DNA of 51,071 nt from NCBI GenBank assembly GCA_900317155.1, contig ONFO01000028.1:1-51071 (forward strand). The letters are read 5' to 3'. Below the pieces are notes generated by a model. That model did no database searches and had not been told where the DNA came from. It saw nothing but the letters and a program-made list of their open reading frames with translations. The position numbers were made by a program, and so were the translations under genes. The first letter of the stretch is position 1. The number at the start of each line of letters is the position of its first letter. Positions 25,379 through 33,626 of this stretch are shown piece after piece. Origin of the DNA: an uncultured Bacteroidales bacterium (lineage in GTDB: Bacteria > Bacteroidota > Bacteroidia > Bacteroidales > F082).

Positions 25379-25419
25379 CACAAAAAAGTGACGGGAAGTC
25401 TTTTTTTTCAAGATTTCCG

Positions 25420-25427
25420 TATTTTTG
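25420..25427 (+). promoter_or_regulatory. -7 element of the PAP2-VanX gene
   Basis: TATTTTTG on the plus strand, 44 bases before the ATG at 25471, divergent from the minus-strand promoter at 25371-25378. Confidence 0.5.
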
Positions 25428-25470
25428 CGGTCAATAATCATTAAAAACCACTTAAATGTCATTAAATACT

Positions 25471-26868
25471 ATGAAACGATTTGTTTTGGTGATGCTTGCC
25501 GCCCTACTTTTCTGCGGTAGTATACAAGTTAAGGCTCAAAACGAAGAAAGGAAATTGTACTTCAGCACTGAAGAGTTGCCTGACCTCATCAAGTGTTTGC
25601 CACCGCCGCCATCTTTTAACAGCCCGGAATTCTCCTACGATGTGGTACGCTACCAATGGGGGAAGATACAGCGCCTCGACTCAGTGCGTGCCGCCATTGC
25701 CAGGCGTGATGCCGTATGGACATACGATGCACTGCTGGCTGAGTTCAGCAATCCCTTTGGACTGACCCTCTCTAGAACGGAGACCCCAGAGATATGGAAA
25801 CTCATGGAGACCAGTTTGGCCACCACCGACCAAATGCGAGTAGCCCCCAAGGCCTACTATCACAGGCTGCGTCCATTTGAGTTGTATGAAGAGCATCTGC
25901 TGTCTACGGAAACGGAGGCGGAGTTGAGCGGTGAAGGCAGTTATCCTTCGGGTCACACTATGCGAGGTTGGTTGACTGCCCTGCTTTTGGCGGAAATCAA
26001 TCCGGCGCGGGCCGACACCCTCTATGCCCGAGGCTGGATGTATAGTGAAAGCCGGGTGATTGAAGGTGCTCACTGGCAGAGCGACATCGACGCCACCCGT
26101 GCAGGGGCCAGCATTGCTTTTGCAACCCTGCATACCAGCCCTGAGTTTCTCACACAACTCCAGAAAGCTAAAACCGAGTTTAAGTGGCTGACTGGCGCAT
26201 TGTCGTCCACCGACGATTTCAGTCAGTTTGTGAATCTGGCCGAGGCAGTCCCTGATGTTATCTTGGAAATTCGCTATTACAGTACCTACAATTTCGTTGG
26301 GGCACGTGTTGACGGCTACGAAGAGCCCGTCGCACTGCTCACCCGTCAAGCCGCCGACAGCCTTCGTGCCGTGAGTGATGATTTGGTGAAACAGGGCTAT
26401 CGTTTAAAGATATATGATGCCTATCGTCCGCAGTGTGCCGTTGATCACTTCGTGCGTTGGGCTGCCGACGTCAACGACACGCTAATGAAACCCTATTTCT
26501 ATCCCGATGTGCCTCGTGACAAACTTTTCAAGTTGGGTTATATCGCTGAGAAGAGCGGTCATACACGCGGCTCAACTGTCGACCTGACCCTCTTCGACAT
26601 GGCCACGGAGAAAGAATTGGACATGGGCGGCACCTTCGACTGGTTCGGATTGGAAAGCCATCCCGATTATGGCGGTGATCCTGATACTGGTGTGTACAAA
26701 GGCAATGCTCAAATCACCGCTGAGCAGTTTCACAACCGCATGATCCTGCGTGAAGCCATGATGCGTCACGGCTTCAAGCCCATCGGTGAGGAATGGTGGC
26801 ATTTTACCTTGAAGAACGAGCCTTTCCCGAATACTTATTTCACTTTCCCGGTGAAGAGGCTTGAATAA
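25471..26868 (+). CDS. PAP2 phosphatase-VanX-type D-Ala-D-Ala dipeptidase fusion
   Basis: A 465-residue exported protein (signal ends KAQ). The N-terminal half is a class A acid phosphatase/PAP2 domain: SYPSGHTMRGW (~155-165) and SRVIEGAHWQSD (~193-204) carry its catalytic residues. The C-terminal half is a VanX-like peptidase M15D domain: YDAYRPQCAVDHF, SGHTRGSTVDLTLFD (~361-375, zinc His and Asp) and EEWWHF (~440, catalytic Glu and zinc His). Known: PAP2 enzymes dephosphorylate lipids or phosphate esters, and VanX cleaves D-Ala-D-Ala. Inferred: envelope turnover in the periplasm, not vancomycin resistance: no vanH or vanA is present. ATG 25456 is an alternative start. Confidence 0.87.
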   Translation: MKRFVLVMLAALLFCGSIQVKAQNEERKLYFSTEELPDLIKCLPPPPSFNSPEFSYDVVRYQWGKIQRLDSVRAAIARRDAVWTYDALLAEFSNPFGLTLSRTETPEIWKLMETSLATTDQMRVAPKAYYHRLRPFELYEEHLLSTETEAELSGEGSYPSGHTMRGWLTALLLAEINPARADTLYARGWMYSESRVIEGAHWQSDIDATRAGASIAFATLHTSPEFLTQLQKAKTEFKWLTGALSSTDDFSQFVNLAEAVPDVILEIRYYSTYNFVGARVDGYEEPVALLTRQAADSLRAVSDDLVKQGYRLKIYDAYRPQCAVDHFVRWAADVNDTLMKPYFYPDVPRDKLFKLGYIAEKSGHTRGSTVDLTLFDMATEKELDMGGTFDWFGLESHPDYGGDPDTGVYKGNAQITAEQFHNRMILREAMMRHGFKPIGEEWWHFTLKNEPFPNTYFTFPVKRLE

Positions 26869-26886
26869 CATAAAATGTAGTTGGCC

Positions 26887-27039
26887 ATGCTGCGCATCGT
26901 TGCTACCCTTGAAGAAACGGATGAAGTCTACAAGGCATTAGACATTAGAAAGTATCGACCAACCATGTCTGTCCAAATCGCCTGTTTAGGCCTACTGTTG
27001 TCGCGACATGAGTTGAGAAGGATGGAACCCTATATGTAA
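26887..27039 (+). CDS. Possible small protein, 50 residues, unrecognised
   Basis: An open frame from ATG 26887 to TAA 27037-27039 encodes MLRIVATLEETDEV... with no recognised domain. It lies 18 bases after the PAP2-VanX stop. It may be a genuine small protein, a gene remnant (the region contains another, at 27388) or chance. Low confidence. Confidence 0.3.
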   Translation: MLRIVATLEETDEVYKALDIRKYRPTMSVQIACLGLLLSRHELRRMEPYM

Positions 27040-27101
27040 GTGTCACTGTGGCGATTGTGGCAAGAAGTGAATGAATGGTTAACCAATAAGTAAAAACTAC
27101 T

Positions 27102-27365
27102 ATGTCTGGAGTATTGGAATTTGACGCGGTCATCCTTCAAAATGAAGACATGGACGCTGCCTACGTGGAGGTGCCTTTCGACATCAAGGCGCTGTTTGGC
27201 AAAGGTCGTTTGCTGGTTCACGCCACTTTCGACGGTGTGCCTTACGACGGTCAAATCGTGAAGATGGGTACACCTTGCTTCATCATCGGGTTACGTAAGG
27301 ACATCAGAAAACAAATCGGCAAAACCTTTGGCGACACGGTTCACGTCACATTTTGCGAAAGGTGA
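27102..27365 (+). CDS. DUF1905-domain protein
   Basis: An 87-residue protein. [24 protein letters not shown], then [25 protein letters not shown] and [25 protein letters not shown] make up essentially a complete DUF1905 domain, a small beta-barrel family of unknown function. Full-length homologues are often fused to a YdeI-like C-terminal domain, absent here. It has no visible promoter of its own and lies beside gene remnants. No function is assigned. Confidence 0.82.
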   Translation: MSGVLEFDAVILQNEDMDAAYVEVPFDIKALFGKGRLLVHATFDGVPYDGQIVKMGTPCFIIGLRKDIRKQIGKTFGDTVHVTFCER

Positions 27366-27387
27366 TTCGTCGTTATGGCTGAACTGA

Positions 27388-27495
27388 AAGCCATACTATC
27401 TACTATTTCGGCTCAACGTGAACCGCCACATGGGTCTCTTCCCCGCACTGAAGGCCTCGCGCACCGACCCGATCAATGCATTGAGGTACGAATAA
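27388..27495 (+). pseudogene. Remnant of an FtsX/MacB-type ABC permease (C-terminus only)
   Basis: This frame, preceded by a stop at 27385-27387, reads LNVNRHMGLFPALKASRTDP and then INALRYE before TAA 27493-27495. 'GLFPALKASRTDP-INALRYE' is the conserved C-terminal end of MacB/FtsX-type ABC permeases. Only about 36 codons remain; the rest of the gene is gone. Seen: the motif and the upstream stop. Inferred: a deletion or recombination scar between the DUF1905 gene and the second barrel paralogue. Confidence 0.7.
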
Positions 27496-27525
27496 GAACA
27501 CGACCTACGGTCGCTGAGAGTGTTC

Positions 27526-28167
27526 TCAGAAAGTATGTCCAAAGCTGAGGAAGAAACCGTAAGCTTTGGTTGTGGTGCCTGTGTTGCGTTTGTTGAGGTT
27601 GAGGAATCCGTAACGCCCGCCGAGTGTAACAGTGAATTGTTTGAATTCAAATTCTGCACCAGCCATGGCATACACGTTGAAGCGTTTCAAATAGCCATCG
27701 TCGCCGTACCATTCGTGATGCAACTCGGTATTGCTTGGCCAAGTGAATATTTCCGTGGTTTTGCCTTGAATGCCCCAACTCAGCATAGATCCGATAAATG
27801 GAGTGTTGGTGATTTTGTCAGTAATGGGGAGTTTGTATTTCAATAAGATGGGGATGTCTACAAGGGTCTGCCGTTCTCGAATAAGGCCGTGGGACATCAG
27901 AGGAATGACAATTCCATAGTGCTCAGACACATCTCTTAAGTTCATTCGATACTGGGCTCCTGCGGTGAGGTCGAGGTGGTCACTGAGTCTGAAAGTCCGG
28001 TCTAAACCGAAGGAGATTCCATGGAAAAACAGCGTGGTGTCGGCCGTTGGCGTATATGTTTCAATCAATTCAGGCGCGTATGCAGCATGGATGTTCAACT
28101 GTGCTTGCGCTTTCTCGGTGATGAATAAGGCGACTGCGAAAGTCAGAACGATAAGCAGTTTTTTCAT
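27526..28167 (-). CDS. Outer-membrane beta-barrel protein, paralogue B
   Basis: A 213-residue protein beginning MKKLLIVLTF, with a signal ending AQAQ and strands matching the gene at 24691-25329 along the whole length (HGISFGLDRTFRLSDHLDL, RETLVDIPILLKY-like segment, GGRYGFLNLNKRNTGT, GFFLSFGHTF). Same strand as paralogue A; the PAP2-VanX gene and other small genes lie between the two on the other strand. Inferred: a small outer-membrane barrel from duplication. Its promoter overlaps a 9-4-9 palindrome (28211-28232), suggesting its own regulation. Confidence 0.8.
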   Translation of the reverse strand: MKKLLIVLTFAVALFITEKAQAQLNIHAAYAPELIETYTPTADTTLFFHGISFGLDRTFRLSDHLDLTAGAQYRMNLRDVSEHYGIVIPLMSHGLIRERQTLVDIPILLKYKLPITDKITNTPFIGSMLSWGIQGKTTEIFTWPSNTELHHEWYGDDGYLKRFNVYAMAGAEFEFKQFTVTLGGRYGFLNLNKRNTGTTTKAYGFFLSFGHTF

Positions 28168-28205
28168 TGTTTTCTTATTTTTACTTGTTAAACTCATGTT
28201 GAATA

Positions 28206-28232
28206 CAAAAGTACACATTTTTGAATGTGTAC
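28206..28232 (-). promoter_or_regulatory. -7 element overlapped by a palindromic putative operator
   Basis: TACTTTTG on the minus strand (28213-28206). A perfect inverted repeat with arms GTACACATT (28211-28219) and AATGTGTAC (28224-28232) and a 4-base loop runs into it. Its position suits repression of the beta-barrel gene. The binding protein is unknown. Confidence 0.5.
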
Positions 28233-28250
28233 AGTGTGTCTTTGTGTATT

Positions 28251-29147
28251 TTACTCATTTTTTGGTTCCACATGCACGGCAACATGTGTCTCTTCGCCGA
28301 AGTGTCGGCGGAGCAGATTTTCCACCTCCGAGGCTTTGTCGTGTGCTTCCTTGAGGCTGATGTCTCCGTCCATCAAGATATGTAATTCAATGGCATAATG
28401 GTTTCCGATGCGCCTTGTGCGCAGATCGTGCGGCTCGGTGACCCCTGGCACTTCAGCTGCAAGTCTTAGGATTTCGTCTTCCACTTCATCGGGTAGCGAC
28501 TGTTCCATCAAGTCACCGATGCCGTTTTTGAGCAAGTCGAAAGCCACCTTGACGATAAAGGCGCCCACAACCACGGAGGCAATAGGGTCGAGGATGGTCC
28601 AACGTTGGCCGAGGAAGATGGCCCCACCGATGCCCACTGCCGTGCCGATGGAGGAAAGGGCATCGCTGCGATGATGCCAAGCATTGGCTTCCAATGCTTT
28701 GGAATTCAGTTTTTTCGCTTTGATGATGGAATAACGATATACGGCCTCTTTCAGCACGATGGAGACAACAGCTGCCCAGAAAGCCAGCATCCCTGGCGCT
28801 TCAAGCACTTCTCCATTGGCCCATCCTGCGATTCTTATCGCTCCTTTCACGATAATGCTGATGGCCACAGCCATCAAAGCGATGCCGATGATGGTCAGTG
28901 CCAGAGTCTCATATTTACCATGCCCATAGTCGTGCGATTTGTCCTGCGGCTTGCTGCTGATCTTGACAAAGACCAACACGATGATGTCCGTGACGAAGTC
29001 GGAGAGTGAGTGAATGGCATCGGCAATCATGGCCGAACTGTGTCCCAAAACACCCGCCACAAACTTGAACACCAGCAGAAGCATGTTTACTGCTCCGCCG
29101 ATAAGCGTCACTTTGTAGATTTCTTTTTCTCTGCGCTCGGTTTTCAT
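28251..29147 (-). CDS. Cation diffusion facilitator (CDF) metal transporter
   Basis: A 298-residue efflux protein. Six hydrophobic segments carry the CDF metal-site signatures HSLSDFVTD (~residue 46) and the second HxxxD site (AWHHRSDALSS, ~residue 157). The loop DKSHDYGHGKYETLA follows, and a cytoplasmic C-terminal domain has the HDLRTRRIGNHYAIELHILMDGD pattern. Known: CDF proteins export zinc, cobalt, iron or manganese using the proton gradient. The metal cannot be told from the motif alone. With the P1B ATPase at 22631 it gives the window two metal exporters. A -7 box lies at 29174-29167 (minus). Confidence 0.92.
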   Translation of the reverse strand: MKTERREKEIYKVTLIGGAVNMLLLVFKFVAGVLGHSSAMIADAIHSLSDFVTDIIVLVFVKISSKPQDKSHDYGHGKYETLALTIIGIALMAVAISIIVKGAIRIAGWANGEVLEAPGMLAFWAAVVSIVLKEAVYRYSIIKAKKLNSKALEANAWHHRSDALSSIGTAVGIGGAIFLGQRWTILDPIASVVVGAFIVKVAFDLLKNGIGDLMEQSLPDEVEDEILRLAAEVPGVTEPHDLRTRRIGNHYAIELHILMDGDISLKEAHDKASEVENLLRRHFGEETHVAVHVEPKNE

Positions 29148-29166
29148 CTGGAAGGAAATTGAACTG

Positions 29167-29174
29167 CAAAAGTA
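29167..29174 (-). promoter_or_regulatory. -7 element of the CDF transporter gene
   Basis: TACTTTTG on the minus strand, 20 bases before the ATG at 29147. It is divergent from the SanA promoter. Confidence 0.5.
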
Positions 29175-29194
29175 GGGGTTTTATTATTAATGGT

Positions 29195-29202
29195 TATCTT
29201 TG
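29195..29202 (+). promoter_or_regulatory. -7 element of the SanA-like gene
   Basis: TATCTTTG on the plus strand, 25 bases before the ATG at 29227. Its TTG (29200) is in frame with the gene, so an upstream start call there would be wrong. Confidence 0.55.
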
Positions 29203-29226
29203 CCGTCGATTTTTTATGCTTACAAG

Positions 29227-29910
29227 ATGGTAGTAAAAAAGACCCACTGGGGTAGATGTGTTATCATAACACTCGTTTTATTGTTGTTGGTTTGTGGCTG
29301 CATGATTGGCGCCTGCAATGTGGTAGTGAAGCAACAGGCAAAGGGTAGGGTGTATACCGATGTAAGCGAGATTCCTTACCGTAAGGTTGGTTTGGTTTTG
29401 GGGACAACACCAATCGTGAACGGTTACCAAAACCGGTATTATAATTATCGTATGGATGCCGCTGCAGAGCTGTATTTCGCCAACAAAGTCTCCTATCTTT
29501 TGCTCAGTGGCGACAACCATGTGCGCCATTACAATGAGCCCGAGTCGATGCGTAAGTCGCTCATCGAAAGGGGAGTGCCCGATTCGGTCATCTATCTCGA
29601 TTGCGCCGGATTTCGCACCTTCGATTCTATGGTGCGAGCCAAAAAGGTCTTTGCCCAAGATTCGGTGACGGTGGTTTCGCAACAATGGCACAATGAGCGG
29701 GCTGTTTTTATAGCAGGACATTATGACCTTGATGCCATTGCTTTCTGTGCCAAAGACTATACTGCGGGCAGAAAAATCTATGTGAAGAACCACCTCCGTG
29801 AGGCCTTGGCCAAGGTGAAGGTGGTTCTCGATTTGATGGTCAACAAACAGCCGCATTTTTTGGGCGATATTGAACCAATCCCAAGTCAGCAGCCTTGCCG
29901 CTGTCCTTAG
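29227..29910 (+). CDS. SanA/YdcF-like DUF218 inner-membrane protein
   Basis: A 227-residue protein with one N-terminal membrane segment, then a DUF218 domain: YRKVGLVLGTTPIVNG, LLLSGDNHVRHYNEPESMRKSL, and SVTVVSQQWHNERAVFIAGHYDLDAIAF, with the conserved SGD and Asn/Glu positions of SanA (the vancomycin-exclusion factor) and ElyC. Known: those relatives affect envelope integrity at elevated temperature, with unclear chemistry. Inferred: an envelope-maintenance role. It ends four bases before the stop of the convergent aldo/keto reductase gene. Confidence 0.85.
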   Translation: MVVKKTHWGRCVIITLVLLLLVCGCMIGACNVVVKQQAKGRVYTDVSEIPYRKVGLVLGTTPIVNGYQNRYYNYRMDAAAELYFANKVSYLLLSGDNHVRHYNEPESMRKSLIERGVPDSVIYLDCAGFRTFDSMVRAKKVFAQDSVTVVSQQWHNERAVFIAGHYDLDAIAFCAKDYTAGRKIYVKNHLREALAKVKVVLDLMVNKQPHFLGDIEPIPSQQPCRCP

Positions 29911-29914
29911 GTTG

Positions 29915-31315
29915 TCACATCTGTTTCAGCTGCTCCACAAATTCATCGATACGGTGCATCTCCGCGGGGATGTCGATTTCTTGCGGGCAGTGCTCAGTGC
30001 ATTGGTTGCAGCCGATGCAATGGCTGGCTTGCCGCAATCCAGGAATGTTGCGGTCGTAGCCGATAAGGAAACGTTTCCTCGCTTCCCAATAGGCTTTTGC
30101 CTCGCGATTGCCGGTGGGCATATTGCCATGGATGATGCTCTCGTTGTAGTAGCCAAACACAGCCGGAATGTTCAATCCGTAAGGGCAGGGCATGCAGTAG
30201 TTGCAGGCAGTGCACGGCACGGTTTTCAGTTTGATGAATAGTTCGGCCACTTGCATCAAAAACTCGTCTTCTTCGGGCGTGATAGGTCGCAAAGGTGAAT
30301 AGGTTTCCACGTTTTGCACCAGATGTTCCATGTAAGTCATACCGCTCAGCACGGTGAGGATGCCTTCAGGTGTGCCGGCAAAGCGGAAGGCCCAGCGGGC
30401 GACGGGGGTCTCGGGCTCGCGCTCTTTCATCTGCTTCACGATGTGGTCGGGTTGTTTGGCGAGGCCTCCTCCAAGTAACGGTTCCATAATCACTACGGGG
30501 ATGCCACGACGATGCAGTTCCTCGTAAAGGTATGACGAGTTGACACCTTCGCCTTCTATCTCCCCGAAGCTCCAATCCACATAGTTCAACTGGATTTGCA
30601 CGAAGTCCCAATGGTAGCGGCCTTCGTCGTGCCATTGCATCATGGTGTCGAACAGCTTCGGGTCACCGTGGAACGAGAAACCGAGGTTGCGGATGCGGCT
30701 TGCCTTTTTCTGCTCCACGAGCCAGTCGAGGACGCCGTTGTCCATGAAACGGGTGTTGAACATCTCCATGCTGGTCATGTCTTTGCCCGAGCCACCGATG
30801 CTGTGCATGAGCAGATAGTCGATGTAGTCGGTCTGTAGTTGCTTGAGCGAGTTCTCAAACATGGCTTTCGAAGCCTCTGCACTCCATGTCGTGGGACTGA
30901 AATTGGAGAGTTTGGTGGCAATGTAATAGCTGTTGCGCGGGTGCCGCGACAAGGCGATGCCGGTGGAAGTCTCAGAATAGCCTCTTGTATAAACAGGGGC
31001 AGTGTCGAAGTAGTTGACGCCGTGTGCCAATGCATAGTCCACCTCCTCGTTGACCATTTCCTGGTCGACACGGGCGTTGGGGTCTTTTCGCATGTCTGCG
31101 CCGTTTTCGATGGGCAGACGCATCATGCCGTAGCCCAATAGCGACACCTTGTCGCCCGAGTTAGGGTTGGTGCGGTAGGTCATCTCGCCTTGGCCGTCGA
31201 TGACGTTTTTGGCGATGGGTGTTGCTTCGCTATCGTTGTTTTTGCAGGCGGAAAGCACCACCGAAGTGGCTACCGCCGCACTGCCTATATGCTTTATGAA
31301 TTCTCTTCTATCCAT
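29915..31315 (-). CDS. Tat-exported aldo/keto reductase with C-terminal ferredoxin domain
   Basis: A 466-residue protein. The start has a twin-arginine signal (DRREFIK, residues 2-8) and a lipobox-like LSAC ending at Cys24, so it is predicted to be a Tat-exported lipoprotein. The AKR barrel shows NYFDTAPVYTRGYSE (catalytic Asp and Tyr), ATKL (Lys) and LLMHSIG (His). The C-terminus adds 4Fe-4S sites: CTACNYCMPCPYGLNIP and CIGCNQCTEHCPQEIDIP. Known: AKRs of this type with ferredoxin tails are common in anaerobes, with substrates mostly unknown. It is the last gene of the tatA-tatC operon, so its exporter is encoded with it. Confidence 0.9.
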   Translation of the reverse strand: MDRREFIKHIGSAAVATSVVLSACKNNDSEATPIAKNVIDGQGEMTYRTNPNSGDKVSLLGYGMMRLPIENGADMRKDPNARVDQEMVNEEVDYALAHGVNYFDTAPVYTRGYSETSTGIALSRHPRNSYYIATKLSNFSPTTWSAEASKAMFENSLKQLQTDYIDYLLMHSIGGSGKDMTSMEMFNTRFMDNGVLDWLVEQKKASRIRNLGFSFHGDPKLFDTMMQWHDEGRYHWDFVQIQLNYVDWSFGEIEGEGVNSSYLYEELHRRGIPVVIMEPLLGGGLAKQPDHIVKQMKEREPETPVARWAFRFAGTPEGILTVLSGMTYMEHLVQNVETYSPLRPITPEEDEFLMQVAELFIKLKTVPCTACNYCMPCPYGLNIPAVFGYYNESIIHGNMPTGNREAKAYWEARKRFLIGYDRNIPGLRQASHCIGCNQCTEHCPQEIDIPAEMHRIDEFVEQLKQM

Positions 31316-31360
31316 GATTTCTTGATTTAAAATTCAAAATTCAAAATTCATCATTCCGCA

Positions 31361-32830
31361 TCACCCATTATGGTGCATTTCATTTCCTTCCACGTAAATT
31401 GCGCTGAACGGTCGGGCAGGGCAGAGGTGCTCGCAAGCACCGCAGCCGATGCATTTGTTCTCGTCGACGGCAGGCACTTGTACCTTGCCGTTCGGGCTTT
31501 CGTAGTCCACCATCTGGATGGCACCAGTGGGGCAGTGACGTGCGCAATTGCCGCAACTGACACCGTCGGTCAGCACCACGCAGTTCTCTTTGATCCAAAC
31601 GGCATGTCCGACATGGATGTCGGTCTTTTCCTCACGGGAAATGGGTTTGATGGCACCGGCAGGGCAGACCTCGCTGCAGCGGGTGCATTCGGGGCGACAG
31701 TAACCGCGCTCAAACGACATCATAGGTTGCATGAAGTGCATCAAATCGGTGGAAGGACGCAAGACGTTATTTGGACACGATGAAACGCAGAGTTGGCAGG
31801 CCGTGCAATGCTTTTGCATGTGGCGCGCCGAGACGGATCCAGGAGGCGTGATGATTGTATTGCGCTTTGGCGCCTTCTTGTCTTCAATCACGGCCAAGCC
31901 GCCATCGACCTTCATTTCGGTCTGGGCCAAAGCTGCAGAGGTGCCGGCCACTGCTGCACCTACGAGGAAGGCACGACGCTCGGCATCGACGGGCTTCGAT
32001 TCAGTTTTAAATGCGGATAAGTCCCTACCATATTTCAGCGCGTCGAATTTGCATTTGTCGAGGCAGTCGCCACAAACCACGCAGCGCGAATAATCGATTT
32101 TTCCTTCTTTGAAGTCGATGGCCTGTGCCTTGCAGTTCTTTTCGCACATACCGCAGTTCTTGCACTTGTCCTTGTCAAAGCGGACGCGAAGCAGGGAAAA
32201 ACGGGAGAAGAAGCTGAGGAAAGTACCCACAGGACAAATCGTGTTGCAATATAGGCGTCCTTTGCGCCAGGCGAGGAAGCCTAATATGACTAAAGTAAGG
32301 ATGGCCACTATGAAGGTCGTCACGCTGCGGGTCCAGATTTGCACCTCTGTGAAGTTGTAACGGTCGTTCGCGGCATCGAGGCCTGCGAGCCAGTTGTTGA
32401 GCAGGTCGTAAAGCGGCTTGAACAGGCTGTTGACGATGCGGCCGTAGGCACTGTATGGCTCAAACAGGGTGGTGAGGGGCGCAAAGCCGATGATTAAGGC
32501 AAGGATGAAGACACCGAAGAAGCCGTAGCGCAACACCTTGTTTTCCTTGGCGTAGCTGAAACGGTTTTTCTTGACTTTGCCACCAAGCCACGAGAAGAAG
32601 TCCTGCATGATGCCCAAGGGACATACCACACTACAATAGATTCTCCCCAAAAAGAGAGTGGTCATAAATATAACCACCACAACAGAGCTGAAGGCGAGGA
32701 AGGCAGGCAAAAACTGGATTTTGGCCGCCCAGCCCGCCCAAAGATGCACTCGGAAACCGATGCCGAGTAGCAACAGGGTCACTATGGTCATCATGACCAC
32801 TTGTAGACAGATTCTGATTTTTCGTAACAT
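31361..32830 (-). CDS. NapH-NapG-like membrane polyferredoxin fusion
   Basis: A 489-residue iron-sulfur protein. The N-terminal third is membrane-spanning with the NapH-type motifs CSVVCPLGIMQDFF and CNTICPVGTFLSFF. Cytoplasmic 4Fe-4S sites follow (CKNCGMCEKNC, CVVCGDCLDKC). At ~282-297 the chain contains RRAFLVGAAVAGTSA, resembling a twin-arginine signal, and after it more clusters: CTACQLCVSSCP, CTRCSEVCP, CGNCARHCP, CIGCGACEHLCP. Inferred: NapH joined to a NapG-like part, passing electrons across the membrane to the exported reductase. The gene starts one base after the tatC stop. Confidence 0.85.
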   Translation of the reverse strand: MLRKIRICLQVVMMTIVTLLLLGIGFRVHLWAGWAAKIQFLPAFLAFSSVVVVIFMTTLFLGRIYCSVVCPLGIMQDFFSWLGGKVKKNRFSYAKENKVLRYGFFGVFILALIIGFAPLTTLFEPYSAYGRIVNSLFKPLYDLLNNWLAGLDAANDRYNFTEVQIWTRSVTTFIVAILTLVILGFLAWRKGRLYCNTICPVGTFLSFFSRFSLLRVRFDKDKCKNCGMCEKNCKAQAIDFKEGKIDYSRCVVCGDCLDKCKFDALKYGRDLSAFKTESKPVDAERRAFLVGAAVAGTSAALAQTEMKVDGGLAVIEDKKAPKRNTIITPPGSVSARHMQKHCTACQLCVSSCPNNVLRPSTDLMHFMQPMMSFERGYCRPECTRCSEVCPAGAIKPISREEKTDIHVGHAVWIKENCVVLTDGVSCGNCARHCPTGAIQMVDYESPNGKVQVPAVDENKCIGCGACEHLCPARPFSAIYVEGNEMHHNG

Positions 32831-32831
32831 A

Positions 32832-33626
32832 TTAGATCGATTTTGGATTAGTTCTTTTCACAATAAGTATACTTGCTTCATACAGCAAATAAATCGGCAA
32901 TGTGACCAGCGTTAGCGTCACGGCATCGCCCGTCGGGGTGATGATAGCCGCCACGATGGCGATGCCCACGATAGCGTGGCGGCGGTATTTCTTCAAAGTT
33001 TCAGCTTGGAGCAGCCCTGCCTTGGCTAAGAGATAGTTGACAATGGGAATCTCGAAGAGAATGCCCATCAGCAGGCTGAGCATGAGTAGATTGGAGATGT
33101 AGGACGATAGTGAAATCTGGTTATACACCTCTGAATATACTTGGTAATTGAAGAGGAAACGGAAAGCGAAAGGGAAGATGATGAAGTAGTTCATCAGCAC
33201 ACCGAGGATGAAGAGCAATGTGCCCCATATAATAATAGGTGCGGCATGACGTTTTTCCTGATCGTATAAAGCTGGCGCAACGAAACCATAAAGTTGCACG
33301 ATGAGATATGGCGAAACCACCACAAGTCCCGCCCAAAGTGCCACTTTGATGTGCGTCATGAACTGCGCCGCCAATTCCGTGTTGATGAACGAAGCCTGAA
33401 AACTGCCTGGACAGAGCGACTGCCAACCTGTTTGGGCACACAGCCAAGCCAGACCTTGATAGGAGACAAAACTATCCATGGATGGGGCAAAAAGCAGGCG
33501 AAACAAAATGTCCTTGAAACAAAATGCCGCCGCAGCCCCGATGGCCCAGGCAATCAAGCAGCGGAACAGCACTTTCCGAAGCACATCAAGATGGTCCCAG
33601 AAACTGCTGACCTCCTGTTCGCTCAT
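32832..33626 (-). CDS. tatC: Twin-arginine translocase subunit TatC
   Basis: A 264-residue membrane protein. The TatC N-terminal [15 protein letters not shown], the first loop, and [17 protein letters not shown]-like region with FRFLF are characteristic. Six hydrophobic segments are visible. Known: TatC binds the twin-arginine signal and with TatA moves folded proteins across the inner membrane. The start overlaps the tatA stop by four bases (ATGA 33623-33626), so the two are translated together. It is upstream of an iron-sulfur membrane protein and a predicted Tat substrate, giving a dedicated-looking export module. Confidence 0.95.
   Translation of the reverse strand: MSEQEVSSFWDHLDVLRKVLFRCLIAWAIGAAAAFCFKDILFRLLFAPSMDSFVSYQGLAWLCAQTGWQSLCPGSFQASFINTELAAQFMTHIKVALWAGLVVVSPYLIVQLYGFVAPALYDQEKRHAAPIIIWGTLLFILGVLMNYFIIFPFAFRFLFNYQVYSEVYNQISLSSYISNLLMLSLLMGILFEIPIVNYLLAKAGLLQAETLKKYRRHAIVGIAIVAAIITPTGDAVTLTLVTLPIYLLYEASILIVKRTNPKSI

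Noticed and set aside
25471-26868. VanX domain considered as vancomycin resistance
   Set aside because: There is no VanH/VanA ligase or VanRS pair nearby, and the domain is fused to a phosphatase with an export signal.
31329-31349. Three AAAATTC units before the AKR gene considered as a regulatory repeat
   Set aside because: Short, A/T-rich and within a 45-base gap inside an operon; most simply a slippage product.
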